64,000 nt of DNA from DASWZN01 sp036404435 (GTDB lineage: Bacteria; Acidobacteriota; Terriglobia; Bryobacterales; Bryobacteraceae): assembly GCA_036404435.1 (NCBI GenBank), contig DASWZN010000015.1, forward strand, positions 186,001 to 250,000, read 5' to 3'. The translations under genes were made by a program, and so were the position numbers. The notes beneath the pieces are model-generated. The model had not been told where the DNA came from. It ran no database searches and saw nothing but the letters and a program-made list of their open reading frames with translations. Below are positions 55,948-63,588 of the stretch, one piece after another. How positions within the stretch are numbered: the first letter of the stretch is position 1; every line of letters starts with the position of its first letter.

Positions 55948-57199
55948 CGGCATCGAACGGCGTGACCGGGTCGAGCAGCAGCCAGCACACCACGCCGACC
56001 AGGTAGAGGGCCGCCATCACGTGGAGCGGCACCAGCCAGTTGTTGTTGGTGGCGCGGAGCAGGTAACCCGCGGCCACGGCCGCGAAGCCGCCGGCCAGGT
56101 TGCCCATCATGTTCATCGAGCCGGAGAGCGTGCCCGCGTACTTGCCGCCGATGTCCATGCAGGCGCCCCAGGCGTTGGGCATGATGAGGTCGTTGGCAAA
56201 GCAGGCGAAGCCCATCGCCACCATGGCCCAAAACGGATCCCGGATGCCGGTGTGAACCATCAGCAGCACGGCCGCGCCCAGGGAGCCGGCGGCGGCCATG
56301 GAGCGCCGGGCGACTTTGACGCTGCCCATCCAGCCCGCGGTGCGGGCCGCGAGGAAGCCGCCCACCGCGCAGCCGACGCCGCCGAACAGCAGCGGGAAAC
56401 CGGCCAGCCGGGCCGCGTAAGCCCCGTCGAGATGGCGGTACTCGTGCAGATAGGTAGGCAGCCAGGTCACGTAAAACCAGAACGTGTAGCACAGGCAGAA
56501 GTACTGGATCCAGAGCAGCCAGACGGAGGGCTTCGCGAGCATCTTGCGCCAGGGCACGTTTCCGTGGCCGGAGGCGTGCTTTTCCGAACCCGCGAGTAGC
56601 GCCAGCTCGGCGGCGTTGACGGCGGGGTGCTGGCGCGGGTCGTCGCGGAACCAGCGGTAGAACAGGACGGCCCAGACGATGCCCAGGAGCCCGAAGATCT
56701 GGAATGCCTGGCGCCAGGTGACCCAATGCAGCATCCACACCACTAGCATGGGCGTGAAGGCGCCGCCCCAGCGCGCACTCATCCACATGAGGCCCTGTGC
56801 GCGCACGCGCTCGTGCTTCGGCAACCAGGTTGTGAAGACCTTGGTGAGATTCGGGAAGCAGCCTGCCTCGCCCGCGCCGAACAGGCCGTTGGCGATGGTC
56901 ATCGAGGCCAGGTTCCACATCCAGCCCATGGCGGCGGTCCAGAGGCTCCACCAGGTTACGACGCGCAGCAGGACGCGGCGGGGGCCGAGCCAGTCGCCCA
57001 TCCAGCCGCCGGGAATCTCGAACACCGAGTAAGCCCACACGAAGGCGGCGAAGACGTAGCCCATCTGCACCTTCGAGAAGTGCAGCTCCTCGCGGATATA
57101 AGGCGCGGCCTGCGCAATGCACACGCGATCGATGTAGGTGATGACCGCCAGGCCGATGGCGAACAGAACGACGATGTGCCGCGCGCGGGTGGGCTTCAT
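55925..57199 (-). CDS. MFS transporter (anion/sugar-acid symporter type)
   Basis: 424 residues, twelve transmembrane helices. The N-terminal half begins VVLFAIGLAVITYIDRVCIA; the inter-helix 2-3 motif GGWMGDWLGPRRVLLRVVTW is the MFS signature. GLFGAGEAGCFPNLTKVFTT resembles the anion:cation symporter (hexuronate/galactonate) family. The second half contains AARTAGWMGSVKVARRSMAA. Substrate by analogy an organic acid, unproven. It starts inside the stop of cutA (four-base overlap). Confidence 0.88.
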   Translation of the reverse strand: MKPTRARHIVVLFAIGLAVITYIDRVCIAQAAPYIREELHFSKVQMGYVFAAFVWAYSVFEIPGGWMGDWLGPRRVLLRVVTWWSLWTAAMGWMWNLASMTIANGLFGAGEAGCFPNLTKVFTTWLPKHERVRAQGLMWMSARWGGAFTPMLVVWMLHWVTWRQAFQIFGLLGIVWAVLFYRWFRDDPRQHPAVNAAELALLAGSEKHASGHGNVPWRKMLAKPSVWLLWIQYFCLCYTFWFYVTWLPTYLHEYRHLDGAYAARLAGFPLLFGGVGCAVGGFLAARTAGWMGSVKVARRSMAAAGSLGAAVLLMVHTGIRDPFWAMVAMGFACFANDLIMPNAWGACMDIGGKYAGTLSGSMNMMGNLAGGFAAVAAGYLLRATNNNWLVPLHVMAALYLVGVVCWLLLDPVTPFDAVTEPASS

Positions 57200-57513
57200 G
57201 CGACCGATGTCTCAATCCAGCTCAGATACGCCTCGACGCCATCCACGATAGGTAGGGCGACGACCTCCGGCAGCTCGTAGGAGTGCAGCTCCCGGACAGC
57301 GGACTGCAGCGGGTCAAACCGGCCGCGCGTGGTCTTCGCCAGCAGCAGGCACTCGGAGGCTTCTTCCACGGCGCCCTTCCAGCGGTAGACGCTCTCGATG
57401 CCGGTGACAACGTTCACGCAGGCCGCCAGGCGGCGCTCGACCAGCGCGCGCGCGATCTTGCGCCCTTCCTCCACCGAGCTGCACGTGACGAGAACGACGA
57501 TCTTGTCGGTCAA
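57196..57513 (-). CDS. cutA: Divalent cation tolerance protein CutA
   Basis: 105 residues, the normal size of the trimeric CutA fold. Visible are VTCSSVEEGRKIARALVERR with LAACVNVVTGIESVYRWKG and LLAKTTRGRFDPLQSAVREL, then SYELPEVVALPIVDGVEAYL. CutA is linked to copper tolerance in some bacteria, but its molecular role is unsettled. It overlaps the MFS gene, making a two-gene unit. Confidence 0.94.
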   Translation of the reverse strand: MTDKIVVLVTCSSVEEGRKIARALVERRLAACVNVVTGIESVYRWKGAVEEASECLLLAKTTRGRFDPLQSAVRELHSYELPEVVALPIVDGVEAYLSWIETSVA

Positions 57514-57597
57514 GCCGCCTCCTGGCGAGAGAATTCGGGGGCCGCCGCGAGATTCCAGTGGCGCGCACGGTCAAACAGGATTATAAACAATGTAGAG

Positions 57598-57894
57598 ATG
57601 AAATCAGTCGTACTTCGCGCCGGCCGCGTTTGCGTGCTCCTGGCGGTCGCGGCGTTCCTGTTCTTCGGGCTCCGTGTGCCGCAGGCCATCGGGCATCTGA
57701 CGGCGAGCCACGAGGCCATTCGCCGTCTCCAGAAGGAGAACGCCGATCTGGAAGTGGAGCTCAAGGAAAAGCAGGAGCACGTGCGCAAGCTGCGCGAGAG
57801 CCGCTCGGAGCAGGAACTGGAGATCCGGAAGCAACTGCGCTACCAGCGCGAAGGCGACACGACGATCATCCTGCCCGAGCAGAAGCCCAGGTAG
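57598..57894 (+). CDS. FtsB/DivIC-like membrane coiled-coil protein
   Basis: 98 residues from ATG 57598. A single N-terminal transmembrane helix (VCVLLAVAAFLFFGLRV) is followed by a leucine-zipper-like coiled coil (EAIRRLQKENADLEVELKEK and on to about residue 78) and a short tail DTTIILPEQKPR. This matches the layout of septum-formation initiators of the FtsB/DivIC group, in which the coil is periplasmic and pairs with FtsL. Divergent from cutA. No other division genes are nearby, so assignment is by architecture. Confidence 0.7.
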   Translation: MKSVVLRAGRVCVLLAVAAFLFFGLRVPQAIGHLTASHEAIRRLQKENADLEVELKEKQEHVRKLRESRSEQELEIRKQLRYQREGDTTIILPEQKPR

Positions 57895-57950
57895 CCGCCT
57901 TGGCCCGATGCTGACTCCTGTCTCCCGACTCCTGTAAACTAATACAGTCA

Positions 57951-58310
57951 ATGCAGACTGAGAGGATTCCGGCAGCCGTGCGCGCCGTTCCGCATCCGGA
58001 CGCCCCCATCGTCGCGGAAGTGCTACGGCGCTTGATTGCAGCCTATCGGCCGCAGAAGGTCTACCTCTTTGGGTCTGCAGCGCGTGGCGATGCCGGACCG
58101 GACAGCGACTACGACATCCTCATCGTCGTCCCCGATGCCGCTCCTCTGGAGCTTCAGGATGAACGCCTCGGCTATCAAGCCCTGGTTGGCACAAGCGTCG
58201 CGGTGGACCTCCTGATTTATCGGGCCTCGGATTTTGAAGGGAGGCTGCCACTGAAAGCCTCTCTCCCGGCCGCCGTAGCCCGAGAAGGCCGCCTCCTCTA
58301 TGCAGCCTGA
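57951..58310 (+). CDS. MNT-type nucleotidyltransferase (antitoxin partner of HEPN protein)
   Basis: 119 residues with the minimal nucleotidyltransferase motif: KVYLFGSAARGDAGPDSDYD holds GS at the turn and the paired aspartates in DSDYDILIVV. A third acidic residue is at AVDLLIYR. MNT proteins pair with HEPN proteins as toxin-antitoxin systems in which the MNT may modify the HEPN partner. The gene overlaps the HEPN gene by 11 bases. Confidence 0.85.
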   Translation: MQTERIPAAVRAVPHPDAPIVAEVLRRLIAAYRPQKVYLFGSAARGDAGPDSDYDILIVVPDAAPLELQDERLGYQALVGTSVAVDLLIYRASDFEGRLPLKASLPAAVAREGRLLYAA

Positions 58311-58701
58311 CGACCTTCGCGCCCGCGACACCGAGGACTGGCTCTCCCGATCGCTCGAAAACCTCCGTAATGCGGAACACGATCTCACCGCCCGGCCGCC
58401 CTTCGTTCGGGACGCCCTGTTTCACGCCCAGCAGTCCGTCGAGATGGCCTTGAAGGGCCTGCTGACCTGGCACGACCAACCCTTCGCGAAGATCCACAAC
58501 CTCGAAGAACTCGCAAGCCTCGCTGCCCTGCCTGCTCCCGGATTGGGCGCCCTCGCAGGCCGCGCCGCGCCCCTGAACAAGTACGCCGTCCGCTTCCGCT
58601 ATCCCGGCGAGCCTTATGCTCCCTCTGTCGAGGAAGCGCAAGAAGCCATCGCACTCGCGCGCGCTCTCGTGTCTGAAATCGCGGCTTGTCTGCCGAATTA
58701 G
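58300..58701 (+). CDS. HEPN domain protein (putative RNase partner of MNT)
   Basis: 133 residues, all-helical. RDALFHAQQSVEMALKGLLT is the typical HEPN helix; DWLSRSLENLRNAEHDLTAR starts the bundle and FRYPGEPYAPSVEEAQEAIA closes it. An R-x4-H pattern occurs in RDALFH, but in toxic HEPN RNases the catalytic R-x4-6-H usually lies nearer the C-terminus, and no other such motif is present. RNase activity is thus uncertain. It overlaps and follows the MNT gene. Confidence 0.82.
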   Translation: MQPDDLRARDTEDWLSRSLENLRNAEHDLTARPPFVRDALFHAQQSVEMALKGLLTWHDQPFAKIHNLEELASLAALPAPGLGALAGRAAPLNKYAVRFRYPGEPYAPSVEEAQEAIALARALVSEIAACLPN

Positions 58702-58788
58702 TTCGGTTCCCGGAGGCGTTCGCCGGGGTTGGCTGACAGGGAAGTCCCCTCGGCGAGGTCAAGCGTTTTGTATACCTACTGTTGGAGT

Positions 58789-58926
58789 CTAACCTTCGGC
58801 CTGGTGCTCGACGTTGAGGTCGAAGATGCGATTGACAAGCTCGGAGCGGCGAGGGTCGCCGTCCGGCAGCTCGTCGACTTCGACGCAAAGCGCTTCGATC
58901 TCCCTGAGAAGCTTGTCCTTTGCCAT
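58789..58926 (-). CDS. Possible 45-residue small protein
   Basis: ATG 58926 to TAG 58789. The product begins MAKDKLLREIEALCVEVDEL and continues PDGDPRRSELVNRIFDLNVE, an acidic amphipathic helix pair. A stop codon lies immediately upstream in frame, which fixes the start, but no Shine-Dalgarno is visible. Codon choice looks natural. Kept as a tentative gene. Confidence 0.3.
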   Translation of the reverse strand: MAKDKLLREIEALCVEVDELPDGDPRRSELVNRIFDLNVEHQAEG

Positions 58927-59137
58927 CTATTGGCGCTGGCGGACAACGATGGGGTGTAACGGTTTCTTCATCGGAAGTAGATCCTCCTGCGTGCTAATAC
59001 TCAATTCGCGGGCAGATCATCCGAAAAAGCAGCGTACTACTTTGGCCCATGGGCTTTAGCGGAGCTTTCGGGGGGCTCTGCTGCCCGGTCTCACGCCACT
59101 GCTTGTGATGCCGCCCCGCCCATCGGACAGAGAGCGG
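58927..59137. other. Gap without recognised feature
   Basis: 211 bases between the tentative small gene and the end of gltA. I see no tRNA, no clear terminator and no promoter. A short GC stem (AGCGGAGCTTTCGGGGGGCTCTGCTG, only partly complementary) near 59058 could be the gltA terminator, but it lacks a T-run. Confidence 0.3.
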
Positions 59138-60448
59138 TTAGCGCACGGCGGCCGCGGCGGGCTCGCGCTGCTCCATGGGCACAAAGTCGCGGCATTCGTG
59201 GCCCAGGTAGATCTGGCGCGGGCGCGCGATCTTCTGCTCCTTGTCGCCGAGCAGTTCCTCCCACTGCGCCAGCCAGCCCGCGGTGCGCGCGATGCCGAAT
59301 AGCACCGTGAACATCTCGGGCCGGAATCCCATGGCCTGGTAAATGATCCCGGAGTAGAAGTCGACGTTCGGATAGAGCTTGCGCTTGACGAAGTAGTCGT
59401 CGTCGAGGGCGATGCGCTCGAGCTCGATAGCGATATCGATTTTGGGGTTGCGGCCGGTAACCTCGAAGACCTCGTTGGCGATCCGCTGGCAGATGCGGGC
59501 CCGCGGATCGTAGTTCTTGTAGACGCGATGGCCGAAGCCCATGAGCTTGCACTCGCCCTGCTTCACGCGCTGGATGTAGGCGGGGATCTTGTCCTTCGAG
59601 CCGATCTCGGCCAGCATGTGGAGCACTTCCTCGTTGGCGCCGCCGTGGAGCGGGCCGGAGAGCGCCGCCGCCGCGGCCGCCGCGGCCACGTAGGGATCGG
59701 CGTGCGAGCTGCCAACCTCGCGCATGGTGCTGGTGGAGCAATTCTGCTCGTGGTCGGCATGCAGAATGTAGAGGACGTCGAGGGCGTGCGCCAGCACCGG
59801 GTTGGGGTGGAACCTACCCTCGGATTTCCGCCACAGCATGTTCATGAAATTCTCGGTGTAGCTGAGGTCCGGATCCGGCGGAACGAACGCGTAGCCCTGG
59901 TAGAGCCGGTAGATGTACGCGGCGATGATGGGCACCTTGGCGAACAGGCGGCGGATCTGGCGGGCGCGGATTTCCGGATCGTGGATGTGGCGCGATTCCG
60001 GGTAGATCGTGGACATGGCGGCGATGGAGCTGACCAGCATGCCCATGGGATGCGCGTCGTAGCGGAAGCCTTCCATGAACTTCTTGATGTTCTCGCGGAT
60101 ACTGGCGTGGCGCCTGACGCCCGCTTCCCAGTCGGCCAGTTGCTGCCGGTCCGGAAGCTCGCCGTGGATGAGCAGATAGGCCACCTCCAGATACGTGCAA
60201 TGCTCCGCCAACTGTTCGATCGGATAGCCGCGGTAGCGGAGAATGCCCTTGTCGCCGTCGATGAAGGTGATCCGGCTCTCGCAGGACGCCGTGTTCATGA
60301 AGGCGGGGTCGTAAGGCATCAATCCGAAGTCGTCCGGACCGGTCTTGATCTGGCGCAGGTCGGTGGCGCGAATGGTGCCGTTGTGAATGGGAAGGGTGTA
60401 GGACGTCGAGGTCCTGTTATCGACTACGGTGAGGCTGTCGTCAGGCAT
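59138..60448 (-). CDS. gltA: Citrate synthase
   Basis: 436 residues, the long bacterial type II size. It condenses oxaloacetate and acetyl-CoA at the TCA entry. Key motifs: GILRYRGYPIEQLAEHCTYL, DHEQNCSTSTMREVGSSHAD, GPLHGGANEEVLHML (one of the catalytic His), GFGHRVYKNYDPRARI and the catalytic Asp in PNVDFYSGIIYQAMG. An upstream sigma-70-like promoter and a leader hairpin are annotated separately. The ribosome-binding site is TAAGGAGCGGGC. Confidence 0.97.
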   Translation of the reverse strand: MPDDSLTVVDNRTSTSYTLPIHNGTIRATDLRQIKTGPDDFGLMPYDPAFMNTASCESRITFIDGDKGILRYRGYPIEQLAEHCTYLEVAYLLIHGELPDRQQLADWEAGVRRHASIRENIKKFMEGFRYDAHPMGMLVSSIAAMSTIYPESRHIHDPEIRARQIRRLFAKVPIIAAYIYRLYQGYAFVPPDPDLSYTENFMNMLWRKSEGRFHPNPVLAHALDVLYILHADHEQNCSTSTMREVGSSHADPYVAAAAAAAALSGPLHGGANEEVLHMLAEIGSKDKIPAYIQRVKQGECKLMGFGHRVYKNYDPRARICQRIANEVFEVTGRNPKIDIAIELERIALDDDYFVKRKLYPNVDFYSGIIYQAMGFRPEMFTVLFGIARTAGWLAQWEELLGDKEQKIARPRQIYLGHECRDFVPMEQREPAAAAVR

Positions 60449-60469
60449 GCCCGCTCCTTACATGTTGCA

Positions 60470-60485
60470 TTTCGCTATGGCGAAA
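60470..60485. promoter_or_regulatory. Perfect hairpin/operator in the gltA leader
   Basis: TTTCGC (60470-60475), a 4-base loop TATG and GCGAAA (60480-60485). It lies between the -10 box and the ribosome-binding site of gltA, so it could be an operator or a leader stem. Confidence 0.5.
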
Positions 60486-60502
60486 CGCTCATAGTTGCTC
60501 GT

Positions 60503-60532
60503 ATTATACGCCCCAGACGCGGCTCTGGTAAA
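60503..60532 (-). promoter_or_regulatory. Sigma-70-like promoter of gltA
   Basis: On the minus strand TTTACC (60532-60527), an 18-base spacer and a consensus TATAAT (60508-60503). The -35 box is weak, the -10 is perfect. It lies about 55 bases before the gltA start codon. Confidence 0.6.
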
Positions 60533-60549
60533 GGGCCTTAATACCCACT

Positions 60550-61170
60550 TCATCTACTCCAGACGATCCCCCGTGCCGCCAAGTCCCGCTCGAGCCCGGG
60601 AACCGACTCGAATCGCACCGCCTCCATTCCTGCGTGCTGGGCCGCTTCTACATACGATGGTACATCGTCTGTGAAGAAACATTCACCAGGGAGGCAGCCG
60701 GCGCGGGCCAGAGCGGCCTGGTAGATCCGCGCGTCGGGCTTGGCGGCGCCCACCTCGAAGGAGAGAACGCAATCGTCGAAGTGTTTCAGGATCGGGTACT
60801 CCCGGCGCACGGTGTCGAAGTGGATGGCATTGGTATTCGAAAGCGCGAGCAGCCGATAGCGGCGGTGCAGGCCGGCCAGCAGAGACGCCGGCACGAGCTC
60901 GCCGGGAAGGAAGATGCCGTTCCACAACTCGCAGAAGCGCTCGTAGCCGATGTCGAGCCCAAGAGTCTCGGAGAAGCGGCGAACGAAGTCCTGCGGCGAC
61001 ATTTGGCCAGCTTCGAGCTGCGGCACGATACCGGTGGCGCGAACCAGGCTTGCGATCTCGGCGGGAGAGTACCGGCAGTGGGCCTGCAAGGCCGCGTACC
61101 CACGTTGGATATCGAAGGGGATGACGACGTTTCCGAGGTCGAAAATGACGGTCCTGATGGGCGGCGCCAC
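60550..61170 (-). CDS. HAD-superfamily hydrolase (HAD-IA phosphatase)
   Basis: 206 residues from GTG 61170 (VAPPIRTVIFDLGNVVIPFD). The motif I aspartates are in VIFDLGNVV, where the second Asp of DxD is replaced by Gly (DLG), motif II is LLALSNTNAIH, motif III is GAAKPDARIY and motif IV is FFTDDVPSYVEAAQHAGM. The cap region is helical. It resembles YihX/alpha-D-glucose-1-phosphatase-like proteins. A longer upstream reading through the divergent hfq gene was rejected. Confidence 0.87.
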   Translation of the reverse strand: MAPPIRTVIFDLGNVVIPFDIQRGYAALQAHCRYSPAEIASLVRATGIVPQLEAGQMSPQDFVRRFSETLGLDIGYERFCELWNGIFLPGELVPASLLAGLHRRYRLLALSNTNAIHFDTVRREYPILKHFDDCVLSFEVGAAKPDARIYQAALARAGCLPGECFFTDDVPSYVEAAQHAGMEAVRFESVPGLERDLAARGIVWSR

Positions 61171-61291
61171 GTTTCCAGTGTACGCGGGGGCGCCGGGCGG
61201 CGCGAAGCCGCGTTTTTGGTGTAAAATCGCATTCGGCGCTGGGCCACAAGTCGCTTGGACTATGAACCCTCCCGGGCCAAAGGAAATAACA

Positions 61292-61585
61292 ATGGAAAAG
61301 CCGGCGCAGAACATCCAGGAAGCCTTTCTGAACAACGCGCGAAAGGACAAGACCTTTCTAACCATTTACCTGATGAGCGGAGTGAAGCTATCGGGGCGCA
61401 TTAAGAGCTTCGACAAGTATTCGCTGATTCTGGAGTCCAACAGCCAGGAGCAGTTGATCTTCAAGCACGCGATCTCGACGGTGGTGGTGGCCAAGACGGC
61501 GCACAGCTTTGGCGCGGCTGGCCAGTCGCCGGGCACAGGTTCGCAGCCTGGTGGCGGCGCGGGCAGTGAAACGGCGGAGGGCTGA
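61292..61585 (+). CDS. hfq: RNA chaperone Hfq
   Basis: 97 residues from ATG 61292, preceded by AAAGGAAATAACA. Sm1 is FLTIYLMSGVKLSGRIKSFD and Sm2 ends in IFKHAISTVVVAK, with the diagnostic KHAIS. The N-terminal NIQEAFLNNARKDK is also typical. The C-terminal tail is Gly/Ser-rich (GAAGQSPGTGSQPGGGAG). Hfq binds small RNAs and their targets. hflX follows immediately, as in the classic hfq-hflX order. Confidence 0.97.
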   Translation: MEKPAQNIQEAFLNNARKDKTFLTIYLMSGVKLSGRIKSFDKYSLILESNSQEQLIFKHAISTVVVAKTAHSFGAAGQSPGTGSQPGGGAGSETAEG

Positions 61586-61590
61586 TTCTG
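61576..61590 (+). promoter_or_regulatory. Ribosome-binding site deciding the hflX start (CTG)
   Basis: GGAGGG at 61576-61581 lies inside the last codons of hfq. Six bases on is CTG (61588). No ATG, GTG or TTG lies in frame between the upstream stop and the start of HflX similarity; ATT at 61585 is the only other possibility. Confidence 0.6.
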
Positions 61591-62919
61591 CGCGCGCGGC
61601 CGGTTTCGGAACGCGCCCTGCTGGTCGGTCTGGAAATCAAAGGCCGCGCCGGGAAGCGCGGGGGCGCGTCCGGCGGCGGGCCGGACTATTCGGCCGAGGA
61701 GTCGCTCGAAGAGCTGGCGACGCTGGTGCGCGGCGCCGGCGCCGAAATCGCGGGTACCATTCTGCAAGCGCGCGAACGCATCGAAGGCGCCACGCTTATC
61801 GGATCGGGAAAAGTGCAGGAAGCGGCCGGGCAGGCCCGGGCAGCCGGCGCCGTCCTGGCCGTCTTCGATCACGACCTCACGCCCACGCAGCAGCGCAACC
61901 TCGAGCGGGCTTTCGACTGCCGGGTGGTCGACCGCACCCAGGTGATCCTGGACATCTTCGCCCGCCGCGCGCGCACACGGGAGGGCCAGCTTCAGGTGGA
62001 GCTGGCGCAGTTGAACTACCTGCTGCCGCGCCTTACGGGCCGCGGCGTCGAGATGTCGCGGCTGGGCGGCGGCATCGGAACCCGCGGACCGGGCGAAACG
62101 CAACTCGAGACGGACCGGCGCCGCATATCCGCGCGCATCCGGAGAATCGCCCAGGATCTCGAAAGCGTGCGCTCGAGCCGCGCCGTGCAGAGGCGCCAGC
62201 GCCAGGCCGTGCCGCTCCAGACCGCGGCGGTGGCGGGTTACACCAACGCCGGCAAGTCCACGTTGTTCAACCGGCTGACCGGCGCCGCGGTCCTGGCCGA
62301 TGCCCGTATGTTCGCCACGCTCGATCCGACGGTGCGCGCGCTGGTGCTGCCGTCGAGGCGCCGCATACTGCTCAGCGACACGGTCGGGTTCATTCGCAAC
62401 CTGCCGGTGGACCTGGTGAAGGCGTTCCGGGCCACGCTCGAGGAGGTGACCGAGGCGGCGCTGGTGCTGCACGTGGTGGATGTCTCTTCGCCGCACGCCG
62501 AACATCAGATCCAGCAGGTGCTGCGGGTGCTGTCGGAGATTGGGGCCGGCCCGACGCCGCAACTGATGGTGCTGAACAAGATCGATCTGGCGCCCGGGGG
62601 CGAAGCGCAACCGGAGGCGGTGCGGCGGCGCATTCTGGACGGCGTGGAGTCGAAGACGGAAACCCGGGCGGTGGCGGTTTCGGCGCGCACGGGGCAGGGG
62701 ATCGAGCGCCTGCTCGAGGCGATCGACGAGATGCTGCCGCTCGATCCGCTCTCGAAGACTACGTTTCGCGTGCCGGTCGGAGACGGCGCCACCATCAACC
62801 TGATTCACGAGTTGGGGAGAGTGATCGGGCAGCGCTATGAAGGGCGGGTGTGCATTCTGGAGGCGGAGGCGCCGCAGTCGCTGAGGCAGCGGCTGGCGGC
62901 CTTCGTGAAGGCGCGCTAA
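61588..62919 (+). CDS. hflX: GTPase HflX, apparent CTG start
   Basis: 443 residues when read from CTG 61588. The N-terminal domain begins RALLVGLEIKGRAG and continues with EESLEELATLVRGAGAEIAG and GSGKVQEAAGQARAAGAVLA. It then shows the HflX signature GRGVEMSRLGGGIGTRGPGE, GTETQLETDRR-like (TQLETDRRRISARI), the G1 motif GYTNAGKSTLFNRL, G3 DTVGFIRNLP and G4 NKID. HflX is a ribosome-splitting GTPase active under heat and antibiotic stress. A GTG at 61726 is in frame but cuts off conserved residues, so it is unlikely to be the main start. Confidence 0.93.
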   Translation: MRARPVSERALLVGLEIKGRAGKRGGASGGGPDYSAEESLEELATLVRGAGAEIAGTILQARERIEGATLIGSGKVQEAAGQARAAGAVLAVFDHDLTPTQQRNLERAFDCRVVDRTQVILDIFARRARTREGQLQVELAQLNYLLPRLTGRGVEMSRLGGGIGTRGPGETQLETDRRRISARIRRIAQDLESVRSSRAVQRRQRQAVPLQTAAVAGYTNAGKSTLFNRLTGAAVLADARMFATLDPTVRALVLPSRRRILLSDTVGFIRNLPVDLVKAFRATLEEVTEAALVLHVVDVSSPHAEHQIQQVLRVLSEIGAGPTPQLMVLNKIDLAPGGEAQPEAVRRRILDGVESKTETRAVAVSARTGQGIERLLEAIDEMLPLDPLSKTTFRVPVGDGATINLIHELGRVIGQRYEGRVCILEAEAPQSLRQRLAAFVKAR

Positions 62920-62932
62920 GGCGCGAGGCAAG

Positions 62933-63376
62933 CTAGGAGCGGCTTTTCTCCCGCGCCCACTTGGAGAGGAACGTCTCCGAGGCCAGGGCTTCCACCTCGC
63001 GGTTGAAATCGAGGGTCCATTCGGCCAGGCGGCGCTCCTTGAGGCGCTCGAGCAGGCGGACTTTGCGCTCGGCTTCGACCACGCGTTGCTGCTGGGCGGC
63101 GATGCGCTTCTCGCAGTCCGCCCGCTGGGCGGCCATGCGCGCCGCCTCCCGCTCGAGGTACCGGCGGTGATAGGTGAAGGCGGCCAGTTGCTGGCCGTCG
63201 AGGGTCTTGGCCGCGATCAGTTGCGCGGACTCGCGCCGCTGGTCTTCGAGCGCCCGCGCCCGATCGTCCCAACCCCGCCGTTCGGTGAAGAGCCGCTCCA
63301 GACGGCCTTCCTCGATCTCGAGCTCGACCACCCGCCAGCCCAGGACGCTCTCGAGCCGGAACTGGAAGCGGCGCAT
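62933..63376 (-). CDS. fliJ: Flagellar export chaperone-like protein FliJ
   Basis: 147 residues, an all-helical coiled-coil protein: RRFQFRLESVLGWRVVELEI, then FTYHRRYLEREAARMAAQRA and ERKVRLLERLKERRLAEWTL. The FRLE(S/A)VL start and basic C-terminal half are typical of FliJ, which binds FliI and helps the flagellar type III export gate. It lies downstream of fliI, separated by a 212-base gap with two palindromic elements. Convergent with hflX. Confidence 0.85.
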   Translation of the reverse strand: MRRFQFRLESVLGWRVVELEIEEGRLERLFTERRGWDDRARALEDQRRESAQLIAAKTLDGQQLAAFTYHRRYLEREAARMAAQRADCEKRIAAQQQRVVEAERKVRLLERLKERRLAEWTLDFNREVEALASETFLSKWAREKSRS

Positions 63377-63389
63377 CGGCTAGTGTCCT

Positions 63390-63439
63390 GTGGGGCAGGC
63401 GCTTCCGCCTGCCAGGGCAGGCCAAACGGCCTGCCCCAC
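63390..63439. repeat. Double-hairpin intergenic element, GTGGGGCAGGC type
   Basis: Perfect outer arms GTGGGGCAGGC (63390-63400) and GCCTGCCCCAC (63429-63439), enclosing inner perfect hairpins GGCAGGCG/CGCCTGCC (loop CTTC) and GGCAGGCC/GGCCTGCC (loop AAAC). The style is like the nuoM-tail element. Confidence 0.8.
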
Positions 63440-63480
63440 GCCGCTCCCGCGAGGTTCGCCGCTGCGCTCGAAACACAATC

Positions 63481-63560
63481 TTGGCCACGAACGAATACGC
63501 AGGCACACGGATAAGGCATTTGCTCTGAATTCCCGTTCATTCGTGTTCATTCGTGGCCAG
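63481..63560. repeat. Palindromic element, GGCCACGAATGAAC type
   Basis: Outer perfect 9-base arms GGCCACGAA (63483-63491) and TTCGTGGCC (63550-63558). The right side carries the repeat TTCATTCGTGTTCATTCGTG. It is similar in design to the CCGCAGATGAACGC elements. It lies between fliI and fliJ. Confidence 0.75.
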
Positions 63561-63588
63561 CCTGGCTTTGGTTTCGGCGGCGCATGGG

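Noticed and set aside
58927..59137. tRNA or small RNA in the gap before gltA
   Set aside because: No cloverleaf, CCA end or convincing stem-loop with T-run was found.
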